Shown here: positions 12,401 through 24,400 of the stretch, in pieces | Layout: every line of letters begins with the position of its first letter | Numbering within the stretch: position 1 is the first letter of the stretch | DNA from: Sinotaia quadrata | Taxonomy: Eukaryota; Mollusca; Gastropoda; Architaenioglossa; Viviparidae | Direction: 5' to 3' | Assembly: GCA_028829895.1 (NCBI GenBank) | Contig: CM054183.1 | Span: 72,263,071-72,327,070, forward strand | DNA: 64,000 nucleotides | Notes under the pieces: model-generated | Told to the model about the DNA's origin: nothing | Database searches by the model: none | Seen by the model: the letters and a program-made list of their open reading frames with translations, nothing else | Position numbers and translations under genes: made by a program

Positions 12401-15248
12401 TATTCATATAGTGCTTAACAAATAGCAGCAACAAAAAAAATTTTTAAAACAGACTCACGTGTTATCCAAAGGCCAATTTATACTCACCTTTAAATTCTAA
12501 AAAATCGAATAGTCAAGAAAATACAGTAATTATGATGGTTTTACACAAAATCGCATTAATATTTTAAAAAAGCAAAATCAAATATGCTTACAGAGTCTGA
12601 AAATGCACAGGTACTTTCATTCACAAAAACCCTGCAGTTTACCTGAACACAGATCACTCATGAAAAACACTGAAGCATACAACAGAAATTATTTTCTTCT
12701 TTTTAACTCTGGGTCTCAGTGAATAATATACTTACTTAGCATATCAGTACAGTTAACTGGTCATGTATATTGCTGTGAGACAGAAGCTTAATTATGGAAC
12801 TGGGTCATAAATACTTCATTCAGGACAAAGAACTTTTCAGTTTTTAATATTTTTCTAGTCACTGCACACATAAACAATATTCTATGTACACACACACCTA
12901 TATATAAATTTCTTTTTATATCTTTGGATGAACTTCATACTAGTTTTCACTGCCTTGCTAGTTTTCTACACACACACACACATCCAACTTAACACACACA
13001 CAAAAGTGCACACAGCTTCAAATATATCAACCACTGCTGGTAATAATTTATACTCCATGTCAGGATTTTATCATCACCAGAATAAAAAAAACTAAAAACA
13101 TCAACAGCACTTCTCAATCCCAAACATACACCCTGCTTTGATGTACATTTTATCATGACCAGAATAAAAAACTAAACACTAAAAACATCAACAGCACTTC
13201 TCAATCCCAAACATACACCTGCTTTGATGTACATTTTATCATGACCAGAATAAAAAACTAAACACTAAAAACATCAACAGCACTTCTCAATCCCAAACAT
13301 ACACCTGCCTTGATGTACATTGTTGAAAAATTATGCATCAAATGTAAGAATGCAAAATGATAGCAATGCACACCAGCAGAGTAAAACAGAGAGAATGATA
13401 GGAGCAGTAATTTACAAATCATGCGCAGATTTTTTTCACTTTATATTATCACCTCATACTCTAGTTTACTAATACTTAAAGTCATTTTCATATATAATCT
13501 ATTTATTTTTACACATGATTATCCATCAGGAGTGATATAATTTGTAATTTAAATCTAGAAAGAATTTGTAAAAGAATTATTAATGGAGTCTCCAAGGTTA
13601 CCCATATATGTTTCCATAATTTTCTAAGATTAATAGAGTAATCTATAATACACCTATAATATTTTCTATCCTAAAATAACTAAATGCACAATTTCAAAAT
13701 AAAATTAGATGACTTTATCCCATTTTTAATAATATATTCATAATACTCAAGGATTAACAAATGATTCAAAATTTTCAAATGATTATTATTATATCTGTCC
13801 CAAAATAATTATATTAATCAATTTATTTTTAATTGGAGCACTAAGAAATAAATAAAATTTTATTTCATTTAATACAAAAGACTCAACTATTTTTTAACAA
13901 ACTATTATAAGTTTCTCCCAATTTACAAATAATACAAGAAACAAGAAAACGTATTTATTTCAGGCATTTCACTGATGGAAAAAACAATATTTTAACAAAC
14001 TTCAACCAGTAACAAAAAATACAAATTGAATAATTCCTGTGTCTAATAGTGCTACAGTCATCCATTTCAGAAAATTAACTTTTAATTAAACAGTTAACTA
14101 CAATGTTGGCATATGTCTGGGGAAAAAAAGCTTTTTAAATTTTATCTATTTACCTTACTTTCATTTACCAAGTTTATTTACTTAAAAACTGAATTATTAC
14201 AATTAAAAAAACTGCTTATCACAATAAATATAAATTGACTGATTATTATTAATTGACAAATTACAATTAATATTAACCAACTAACGACAGTTATGAGAAA
14301 ATATAACTGTCTAAGCAAGCCACCTATAATCAGACAATTTATGTTTATTGCAACTGATTTAATTACAGTTATAGTATTTAAAACGAGGTTGAAGAATGTT
14401 CTTTTAGATTATCTTTGATGAATACATACAATGACTTTACACTTATACTTACCAAATGTTTTCTGTTTTGGAACATGTCCATAATTTGTCAGAAATATAT
14501 GTTTAAATGCTTGAAAAATGCAGTGACCGACAAGTTGAACACCAGGCTATATCATTCAGTTCTTTACTAAAGCCTATAACTGTAAGCAGCATGCTACTGT
14601 GAATTATGTGAATAAGACTGAAACTATTAATAAACTTTACTTGGAAATTAGCTCAAAGCAAAGGGTCATCTAACCAGATGTAGTTTTTAAAAAATGTCTT
14701 CAAGTAATTAGAACTTTCATCACAACAAAAGTACTTTGAATAAGAAAAATGTGATTTTAAATATTACTACAACATTAAACACATTACTACAAGCTTATTA
14801 CAGTCTTGCAATCTCCATGCCAAATTTGTGATTACCTCTTATTAACACAAAACGATGTATGACATATAGTTATGATGTACTATCAGCAAATAAGACATCT
14901 TTAATAGATAGTACAGAAGATGGAAGGTAGCTTGCAAAATATAGATCGCATTATGATCTATGAAATAATGTGTTTCATACAGAAAATACAGGTCATTAAT
15001 ACAATTTATAAAAGTATCATTCTGGCCGAAAAGTTTAACTGCACTTTTTCCAGTATTATATATGATCACAAGAGTATATTTTCATGTATTAGAATTTGAG
15101 TTTAAGAAAAATTATCAAATATTACAAATTTAATTTATTTATCAATTGTTAGAATTTTAGTTTATATATGAAATTTTATCGTAGTTTTAGTCACTCTGGA
15201 ATCATTACAAAATTGTTACATAGGCCTAGAGAGAGGTGAAAGGACACT
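9491..15248 (-). other. Possible long 3' UTR / intergenic AT-rich stretch
   Basis: On the - strand this follows the GAS2L stop codon. It is strongly AT-rich and much poorer in minisatellites than the rest of the window. A - strand AATAAA is present at 9509-9514 near its far end, so a single 3' UTR of up to about 5.7 kb is possible. Only weak repeats occur at 11360-11860 (degenerate, ~50 bp) and a three-copy array near 13.1 kb. No convincing coding frame is seen on either strand. The UTR reading is inference and nearer poly(A) signals are possible. Confidence 0.3.
13070..13322. repeat. 87-bp tandem repeat, 3 copies
   Basis: Three near-identical copies share catcaacagcacttctcaat and atgtacattttatcatgacc. 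The first copy is slightly shorter and the last is cut short. Confidence 0.88.
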
Positions 15249-18200
15249 TTACACAAGATCAAAGTTAGCATTGTCTTCAAAACTGTTTCCAGAAGGCAAT
15301 GACCCTGAGTTCAGGTCATGACCAGAAGTTAATCGTAAGAAACCTGATGACCTTTCTCTCTTAAATAAAGTTGACCGACCCGTGATTAATGGTTGTGCCA
15401 GCTTAGGCACTGGGGTCTCTGAGCGACTTATGTCACTGCTAATATCACTGTTTGTAGACTCGTCTCTCGTTAGGTCAAAAACTGGACCAGTACCATTAAT
15501 GAAACTGTCACTAGGGGACAAGTCTGAATCTGCAGATGAATATAGATAGCCGTTAGCATTGAGTGGAAGTTCCAAATTTCCACTTGAAGCAGAAAATATA
15601 CTGGAAAAAGATCTGGAACGCCTGGACTGTGAAAGTGAAGCAGGAGCTGGAATGCGAGTTGGAATTCCTGCTTCACTAAGATCGTCTCTACGTGGTCTGA
15701 CACGAAGGATTTCTTTGATCTTGGACACCAACGCTGTCGGATTGTTCTGTAACGTTACAGGATCCATAGTACCAACAATGTCGTCTGGCAATGAAACATC
15801 ACCACCTGAAGAACAGGAATACTGGCTGGCTGGAGGGATAGTTGCAGCAGAGAATTTAGGAGATGTGACTGGTACCTCACAAGGGCTTATTTTAGAAACA
15901 CAACCTTTCAATAAGCTTTGACCACGCCCATTTGATGTAACATTTGGAGAGAGAGATGAGGAAATACCTGAGGAGCAGGAATCACTCACTGTAGTTTTCA
16001 CAGATGAATTAGAGTGAGATGATATGGAGTTCCTGTGGCCATGTGATGACTTATTCTCTCCTATCACTCTTGTATTATTACTGTTGCTATCAAAATAAAA
16101 GTCACCAATTCCAGATGAATCAACGATAGAATCTCGCAGCTCTTTTTCACGATATTTTTCAAACAGCTGTTCCATTTGTCTGTACATTTCAGGATCTTCC
16201 GGTGGCACATCCAGTGCATCTGGATCAGAAACAGGCAAGCCATTAATTGGAAGTGTGAGTGCAGCTTTGATCTCCTCAAAAGGACGGGGCAGTAATTCAT
16301 TATCACCTAAAATCAAGGAGTTGGGAGTATTGGCATGTTTTGGTCGCCTGGGCAATTGTTTACGCTTAGGATCATGAAGGGTCGAGTCCACCCAAGCTTC
16401 AGTCCTGTTTTGATGACCACCAATAATACCATTAGCTTTCTGCTCAACCAGCAGTGATATGTTTGTTTTTTTGCCCGTAGGAGTTTTAGGATCTACACTT
16501 TGTGAACGGCTTGAAGATACTTTTTCAAATCCAGTAATTTTGCTCCGGCCACGTCCTTCACTGAGCTTTAAAGATGATGTTATTTGACTCTGTACACATT
16601 GACCATCACTGTCCATACATAATTCATTAACCGACTTGTTTGTCTGGATTGGGCAATTCGCATCTGACACAGATCTATCAGTCTGACCCATTTTGCAAGA
16701 CTGTCCCTGTGGCTTTATCATATTGTCAGTGCTGACAGTTTCTTTTACGAGAGCACCACTTTGACTACACTCATTGAAATCAGAAATCTCTTTCTTTCCA
16801 GAGTTCGACTGAAGAAGGTTGGTGACGCTCTTAGTTTTCCTGATAAGCCCAAAGCCTAAAGGCCTGCGAAGGGCACTACTCTGTTTGCCAGACAGTTGCT
16901 GATGATCAGCGGAGGTTGAAGCAGCTAACTCAAGTGGACTAGAAGTATTGCTTGCTTTAGCAGAAGTCGTGGTGGAGCTGTTTAAGGTAAAGTCAGGGCC
17001 GGGAGTGACAGCGCGACGTGCTTGATATATATCATAGTAGGTTTTTCTCTTGGTACCTGGGGTTGAGCAACGTTGGATCTGCACAGGTCCCCTAGGTGCT
17101 GGGGGTTTTCCTTCACTGTCCAAACAATCCTCTGCTGGCTGCTGTCTATTGGAGGATGCTGACCCGGCAAGTGTAGTTGGTTTTGGCATGACTTTGTTTG
17201 GTGTTTTGCAGACATCCATTGTACTGCTTGAACTGGAAATAGAACTGCTGCCATCACCTGAGAAAGGTGTTATAGACCGTTGTGTAAAGCTTGGCTTTGG
17301 GATTTTACTTGGAGTTGGTGGTCGATCTCTAAGCACTGACTGTTTGTCCGAGATACTGCCTAGTTGGTTGGCATTCATTGCTGCAGTAATCTCAGCATTT
17401 TCTTCCTCATCAAAAATGGGACTTTGTGGCAATATAGAACTGGGTTTGACCGATAATGGTGATGAAATGGACTTGACGTTTAGGTCACTGAAAGATGTGG
17501 ATGAGTTTATCAAATCAATAGAACTGGTCACTGCGTTTGACACAGGTGCAGCGTTGTCAAAAGATGGGGAGCTTGCAGATTCGTCGTACACAAAACAAGT
17601 AGTTTTCACTCGTTCTGTGTTTAAAGATGTTTGGGACTGCTGAGGCAGATCTGGGGAATGGATAATTGTAGTGCACAACACTTTCGGCACATTTACACTG
17701 GTTGCATTTTTTGATATATCTGAAGATGCTGTGTCCGAGAAATTTTTGGAATTCACTGAAGCCAAATATGTTTTTGCTGAATGTATATTATTTGATGTAG
17801 GAGTCTTGGGCCGACTTGGAGTTTTCGGCCTATTTATAGTTGTACTCACTCCAATTTCATCTTGGACTATTTTTGCCATGGCTATTTTTGGTGTGTTTGG
17901 AGTCTTAGGCCTATTTATGATAATACTATTTTCCGTTTCAACATGTTCAGATTTTGAGGTAGGCGTTTTAGGTCTTTTCGTAAGTATAGACGTTGGTGTT
18001 TTTGGTCTGTAACTAGAAAGGACCTTGGTTCTTTCTACACTAGTTGCTGTTGGTGTTTTAGGTCTGTCCGATGCAAGGCCTGATGGAGTTTTAGGTCTGT
18101 CCGATGCAAGGCCTGATGGAGTTTTAGGTCTGTCCGATGCAAGGCTTGATGGCGTTTTAGGTCTGCTATTCTCAGAAAAGGGTTTACGTGGAAGATTCCT

Positions 18201-18627
18201 TCTGATTATGACAGCATCACCTTCACCAGTAGATCGTCTGGCAGATGCGCTTGTTGCCAAAGAATTGCAAACTGACCGTGCTTTATCACGTACAGATCTC
18301 CAAGACAGCACCTTGTCGCCGGTCCTAAGATTTCGTGTGTGACTATGTGTATTTCCACCCTGCTGTACCTGAGAAATGTCTTCCAAGGACAAACTGTCTT
18401 CATCGCCTTCTGCAGAGCTGGGGATGGAGAGAGACGAACTGATGAGTTTCTTGAACTCTGACAGTGTCATCGTGCTAATCTGGTCAATGCAGATCTCGGA
18501 CTTACTCTCACAATCGCCCTGTCCTAGACTCGCACTTCCTGTGGTCGTCATGGTGATTAGGTTGTCTATCGATCTAGAAGTTGTCTCTGTTGCATTTGAA
18601 AAGTTTGGGCTGTCAAAAGAAACAGAT
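15249..18627 (-). CDS. GAS2L: GAS2-like protein, terminal coding exon (low-complexity tail)
   Basis: The exon encodes 1125 residues ending NANFDLV and a TAA at 15249-15251. The acceptor TTTTTCAG at 18628 lets it complete the Arg codon split with the 55883-56567 exon (MA-R-SVSFDS). Open frame continues upstream of 18627 only by intron read-through, so I start the exon at the splice site. The product is Ser/Thr/Pro-rich and probably unstructured. Exon residues about 155-277 hold nine RPKTP motifs, three of them in exact 11-residue repeats. SKIP (17298-17309) matches the SxIP motif that GAS2-like proteins use to bind EB proteins at microtubule plus ends, and a weaker TRIP lies near the C-terminus. 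GAS2-like proteins link actin (CH domain) to microtubules (GAR domain). The tail is much longer than in vertebrate GAS2L1-3. The family call depends on the GAR exons; splice and phase agreement tie this exon to them. Confidence 0.9.
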
Positions 18628-18639
18628 CTGAAAAAGACA

Positions 18640-19020
18640 AGCCAATGATTGTAAGACAACAGAGAAAAAGACAAGCAATGAATTAACAGACTTAAAACTG
18701 GAATAGAACTGAAAAAGACATGCCGATGAAATACAAACAACAGAGTTGTAAAGGACAAACAAATGAATCTAAGACAACAGAGCTAAACAAAAACAAACAA
18801 AAAACCCAATCAAATGACTGTACAGACAACAGAGCTATAAAAAATACAAGCAAATGAATGTAAGAAAACAGAGTTAAAAAAGACAATCAAATGAATGTAA
18901 AGAAACAAAGCTGGAAAAGATTTTTAAAAAACACACAAATGAATGTAAAAACAACAGTGTTAAAAATAGAAGCAAATGAATGTAGAAATAACAGAGCTGT
19001 AAAACACACAAATAAATGTA
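18640..19020. repeat. Degenerate tandem repeat, about 45-50-bp unit
   Basis: About eight diverged copies share aaatgaatgtaa and acaacagagct. It sits directly upstream (transcript sense) of the GAS2L terminal-exon acceptor. On the - strand it is T-rich, extending the pyrimidine tract. From 19020 to 19533 is AT-rich sequence with a weak duplicated word (accagtaagrgatgaaattc). Confidence 0.7.
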
Positions 19021-19538
19021 CTTTTCTTTATAAAAAAAATCAGAGCATGGGAAAGTAATTTTTTTATATATCTAGATGAAAGACTAGCATTAGAACATAT
19101 AAAAGGGAAAAGACTACCACAATTTACATTTTTTCCTTACACAGCAACCAGTAAGAGATGAAATTCCACATTTGAATGTAACAGTAAAATTAGACCATGT
19201 ATTAGAAAATGCTGTAAACAATTGCAGTTTTCTCCTTAAACATAACCAGTAAGGGATGAAATTCTAGTAAAAGAAGCAGATGTATGAGGGAGAAGTGAAA
19301 AAATTAAACATTTGAATAGTAGTAATCATATTTAGATGATGAAAGTTAAACAAATGAATAAACAGTTTGAATGTCTGAGGAAAATAAATGCAGATAAAAA
19401 CAACATTTAAAAATCAAATTCATGTGAATTAATGAAGATTGCATTAAGAAAATGACTTGTTGATCATATAAATGCAATGCTAATCTAAATTTAAGTGCAT
19501 AAGACAGTATGGCAGCATTGGGAACATGAGTGTAGATC

Positions 19539-21270
19539 TGTCACAAAACGGGAGGCTCGTTACAAGCCGACCCGAGCTGAAGTTAGAGATGCAAGGGGTG
19601 AAGTCTATTTTTGGCCTGCTCCGGTGCACCTCCAAGAAAAGCCCGTGACGTGTGCCAGTACTATGTCGCGTCAAGTTGTTACATAGACACACATGACATA
19701 CACCATTGATGTTTGGGTGGGGCCCAATTTATTAATGTCATGCCAAGGAACGTTTTATTGGCGGTGTGTGTTGTGAGTGTGTATCATAAATGTGAATAAA
19801 TGGACGAACAGACGAACGGTGCAAAACAATAGTACAAATTCTTTCGTCCCTCTCAAAAATTATGAATAACAAGAGAGTTGAAAGATGTTTAAATCAGGTT
19901 ATTTATTCCCGATTTAAAAAGGGGGCACTACTCTTTCGCACAGTGATTAATCATTCATTCAACTTTCCAATGTCATACACTCTGTGGGAAATAAGGGGAG
20001 ATGAAAATGATGAAATTCAAAATATAAAATAAAGATTAATTACACAATTCTTATGCGGCAAATGGGGCCGCTTTAACAATAGTTGACATGTAAAATAAGC
20101 ATTACTTTTAACATTACAGTTCGAATTTCACAAATGATATAATAGTGTTCATTTTCTTAAGAGTCCTAGACTTAAGTATGTGCGCGTTAGCCGTGCTAAT
20201 GATTACTCACTATTAATGTCAGAGTTCCAAGGAGATGACGTAAGCTCACACGTCACTTATAAGCGGCACTTCAAAGTGAAGATAGGACGCAATTGAGGCG
20301 TCGCATTACAGGTGAAGATTCTGCAGAATCTAGGCACCACTTTCAGATTATCACTGGGGAGAAATCTGAAATTTAGCTGACTGTTGTCAGCCTCGATAAT
20401 TATCGTTGTACCGGTTGTCGTGGAAACGGACACCCCAACGACGTTTAGCATTATCGGGTGGAGTCGTCCAGTGGGATGTGTCGTCGCATTACATTGAGTG
20501 TAGAAATCCGGATGTCTGTGAGACGATCACGGTGCTAGCCTCCCAATAGCGGCATAGATCTGCCAAACCAACTCAGACAGGGGGGAAGACAAAATTGGTC
20601 CCTCGTGTCGTTAACTGCATACAACCAGCGTCGCATGCATGGGTTTTTCTTGACAGCGAACTTTCCACTTTGCCAAAAGTTATACTGAGTAATTTTGCCT
20701 CGTTACTCAATATATGGCATCAGACGGATGGAAAACGGATGGAAAGAGATTATTGCAGCTTTCCTTTATGAAATCTCTGTACATGAGATAATTCATACGT
20801 GAAGTTAGACTGGCTTCAGACGAATCGACGTTTTCAACATTGAGAGTAAAATCTTCATTTTGTCTCTTATATAGCTTTCACTGAAGGTTTCCAAAACTTC
20901 CAGAAGCTATGTCCTGTGACATGATTTTTGCCTTGGATATATAGTGGTAATCGTGATGCACGCTTTTCTGTGGTCAATTCTAATGCGCACTGGCCATTTC
21001 TCTCGTCAACAACACGTGACTCGTAGTGCGCAGTTGTCCCAATCATTTAATATACATATCCTTCATAAACTAATATATATATTCAATATGATATATTAAC
21101 ACACACTGCGTCACGAACGTCTGTCTACTAAAGAGACCTTAGGTGACCGTTACTGGAATTTTCATGCTACATACGAAAATAATAACAAAACTCGGGTTAC
21201 TTCAACTAGTTTTGTTAGCGGTTTTTAAAATGAAATAAAATATAATTTCTGTCCCTCATTTCCTGTGACA
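19539..21270 (-). repeat. 3' LTR of the retrotransposon (1732 bp)
   Basis: In + orientation it starts TGTCACAAAA and ends CCTGTGACA, so both ends are TG...CA with a 7-bp inverted repeat TGTCACA/TGTGACA. It matches 26488-28219 at a constant offset of 6949 with no indel. In element sense a TATATAA lies at 20867-20873 (candidate U3 promoter). AATAAA signals lie at 19754-19759 and near 19728-19733, close to the LTR end. A 64-codon open frame occurs identically in both LTRs (20257-20451 here); I do not treat it as a gene. Confidence 0.96.
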
Positions 21271-21281
21271 ACCCCCTTCTT
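21271..21281 (-). promoter_or_regulatory. Polypurine tract of the retrotransposon
   Basis: In element sense the sequence AAGAAGGGGGT abuts the 3' LTR start (TGTCACAGG). Position and purine content are as expected for the plus-strand DNA primer. Confidence 0.8.
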
Positions 21282-21401
21282 AAAATTGATTGGAGCTCAC
21301 AGAGTGGAAATCAAATAGGAACAAAAAAAAAATTTTATTTCACGCGATAGTCCCCACAGGAATTTTATGCGCATCTGTGGAGAGACTATCCTCTCTCTTG
21401 T

Positions 21402-24400
21402 TTATATCGCGGTTATGGCATGCCGGGATAATGCATCGGCACCCGAATTTTCTCGGCCCGCGATGTGTTCGACAACGAAGCTATACTCCTGTAGCAGGAG
21501 TGTCCATCTAGTTAGCCTAGCGTTATCATACATGCTAGTGCGCAGATATGTCAGCGGCTTATGATCGCACTGCAGGATGAATGGTTTAGAGTACAGATAT
21601 GCACTAAATTTCTTGAGTGCCCATACGATTGCTAAGCACTCTTTTTCGATCGTAGAATACCGTGTCTCACGATCTAACAGTTTCTTAGACGCGTATGCTA
21701 CCGGTAGGTATTCGTCATCTGTCTCTTGGAGAAGTATGGCACCGAGGCCTTCGTCTGATGCGTCGGTCCTGACAATAAATCTCTTGTCAAAGTCTGGTAA
21801 CTGTAGGACGGGTTTACTGGTCAAGATGTCCTTCACCTTTTCGAGGGCGGTGCTACACTCTGCCGTCCATCGTATTTTCGTGGGTTGTTTGTTTCCAGTT
21901 AAGTCCGTCAGTGGTTTAAGAAGCGTACTGAAGTTTGGGACAAATTTTCGGTAGTATCCTACTAGCCCCAAAACTGCCCTGACCTGTTTCTTTGTAGTCG
22001 GTAAGGTCATGTCACGAATGGCTGCAGTTAAGTCTAGATTTGGGCCTATTTGTCCGTCACTTATGATATGGCCAAGAAACTCAATCTCCCGAAAGCCCGC
22101 GCGTACTTTGGAAGGTTTCACGGTCAATCTATGGCGCTCGAGAATGTCAAGTAGACCACCCACTGAGGATAAATGTTGGTCCCATGTTCCTGTTGCTACC
22201 AGTATGTCATCAAAGAAATTCAATGCGTTAACGCTCTCTAACGGTAATTTTCGCATGAAGCGCGCGAATGTTGCGGGTGCGTTCGCTAGTCCGAACGGTA
22301 GTCGGCAAAACTGAAATAAGCCTAGCGGGGTTGGAAAGGCTGTTTTTGGTCTGTCGTCAATAGCAACTGACAGTTGCCAGTACCCTTTGCACATGTCAAA
22401 CTTCGAAAAGTAATGTGCCTTGGTTAGTTTTGTGAATAATTCGTCCTGATTTGGAATAGGTTCCGCATCGAATTCAGTTATCTCATTTAACTGTCTGTAG
22501 TCCACACAAAAACGAAGCGTACCGTCTTTCTTTTTAACTAAGACGACCGGTGATGAATATGGGGAGATTGACTGTTCAATCACGCCCTGTTTTTGCATTT
22601 CACGCACCTGTTCTGCTATGTACTTTGTGCTCTCATATTTCTGTGGGTACTGTTTTAAGCGTATCGGTTTGTCACTTAAAAGTTTGATGCGGTGTTCAAC
22701 CAAATCTGAGTGGCCCGGTTGGTCGGTGAATATGCGCGCGTGTCTGTGTAAGAGCTTTGACATTGCGTCGCGCTGTTCGACAGTTAAGTTTGAGTCAATC
22801 TCGACTTGATCGACTGTAACTGCGGAGTTAGGCTGGGTTTCGGCGGACATCATGTCTGTTCTGAAATTGGAGTCTTCCAATTGTATCAGTGCGACATTCA
22901 CGTTTTGTATCTGTTCGTCGCTGCGTTCATAGTAACGCTTGAGCATATTTATGTGATAGGTTTTCTGCTTATTTCCTATCTGTATGCTGTAGTCGTTCTG
23001 CTTCACACGCTTAATAACGCGGTAGGGTCCACGCCAGTGCATTTGCATGCGGTTGTTATGCGTGGGCCGCAAGAGTAACACGAGCTGACCTGGTTCGAGG
23101 TCACGTTCCACAGCAGTACGGTCAAAATTTCGCTTGTATCGGGGTTGTTTTTCGCGAATGTTTTCCTGTGCTAAGTGACATGTCTCGGTCAGACGTTGAC
23201 GTAGTTCGGCTACGTACGTGTGAACATCTTTACCATCGGTCACAGTGTCTCCCTTGACCCATGTTTCTTTTATTAGCTTAAGGGGACCACGAGGTTGTCT
23301 GCCGTATAGTAGTTGGAACGGTGAATAGCCCGTACTCTCTTGTGGGAGTTCGCGATACGCGAAGAGTAATGGTGCTAGAAAACGTGGCCACTGGTCGGGT
23401 TGTTCCGAAGCCATTTTAATTAACATTTTCTTTATTGTACCGTTGAAACGTTCAACGGCACCATTAGACTGAGCGTGATATGGTGATGAGAACAACTGTT
23501 TACACGCTAGTAGACGCATTGTTTCAGCCATCATTGCTGAGGTGAATTGAGTGCCCTGGTCACTCAATATCTCTCGGGGAACGCCCGTGCGAGAAAATAC
23601 GTCTATTAAAGCGTCTGCGACTTCGATCGCTGTGATGCCCTTTAATGCGACTGCTTCTGGATATCGTGTTGCAAAATCCATGATTGTTAGGATATAGCGA
23701 TATCCTCCTTCGGCCGCGGGAATGATTGGGCCAATAATGTCTACTGCGACTTTTTGGAATGGTTCCTCTACTGTTGGTACTATCTCGAGGGGAACTCGAC
23801 TGACACGCCCTCGGTCAATATGTTGTTGACACTGCGTACATGTACGAACGTACGAGCGAACATCCCTACTCAGGCCTGGCCAAAAAAAATCCTCGCGAAT
23901 CCGTTGTTCAGTGCGACGCGCGCCCTGATGTCCGGACATGATTGAGTCGTGTGCAAAGCTAAGAATCAGCGGTCTGAGTGGTGTAGGGGTAAATAAACAC
24001 GTGGTGCTTCTAGTATCATTTTCCTTAAAGTCGGTGCGCCGAAACGCTAGTCCGTCCTTCAGGAAATACGTAATTGTCGCGTACTTGCTGGACGTAATAG
24101 TGTTTTTCCGTGCCAGCTTTAGCATTGAGGACAAGCTTTTGTCCTCCTGCTGCAGGTGACTGAGTTGACTTGGGGTCAACTGCGGAAATGTGTTCTCGAC
24201 TATCTTTAGAGCTGGGGGTCCTTGTTTACTACGTTCCCGTTGTGCTCTAGTGGTTACGGGGAGAACAGGATAGATGCCATCAGTGTGTGTGTCACACTGC
24301 CCGGGCGATAGTATGAATCCGAACTGCATGTCTCTTATCACTGCGGCAGTGACTGTACCGGAAAATACGGGTGACGTAACATGTACAGTGGCTCTTGGAC

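Noticed and set aside
15559..18648. + strand frames of 90-197 codons opposite the GAS2L terminal exon
   Set aside because: Antisense shadows of a strong spliced coding exon; no recognisable domain.
20257..20451. 64-codon frame in each LTR
   Set aside because: Its presence in both copies only reflects LTR identity; no known motif and short length.
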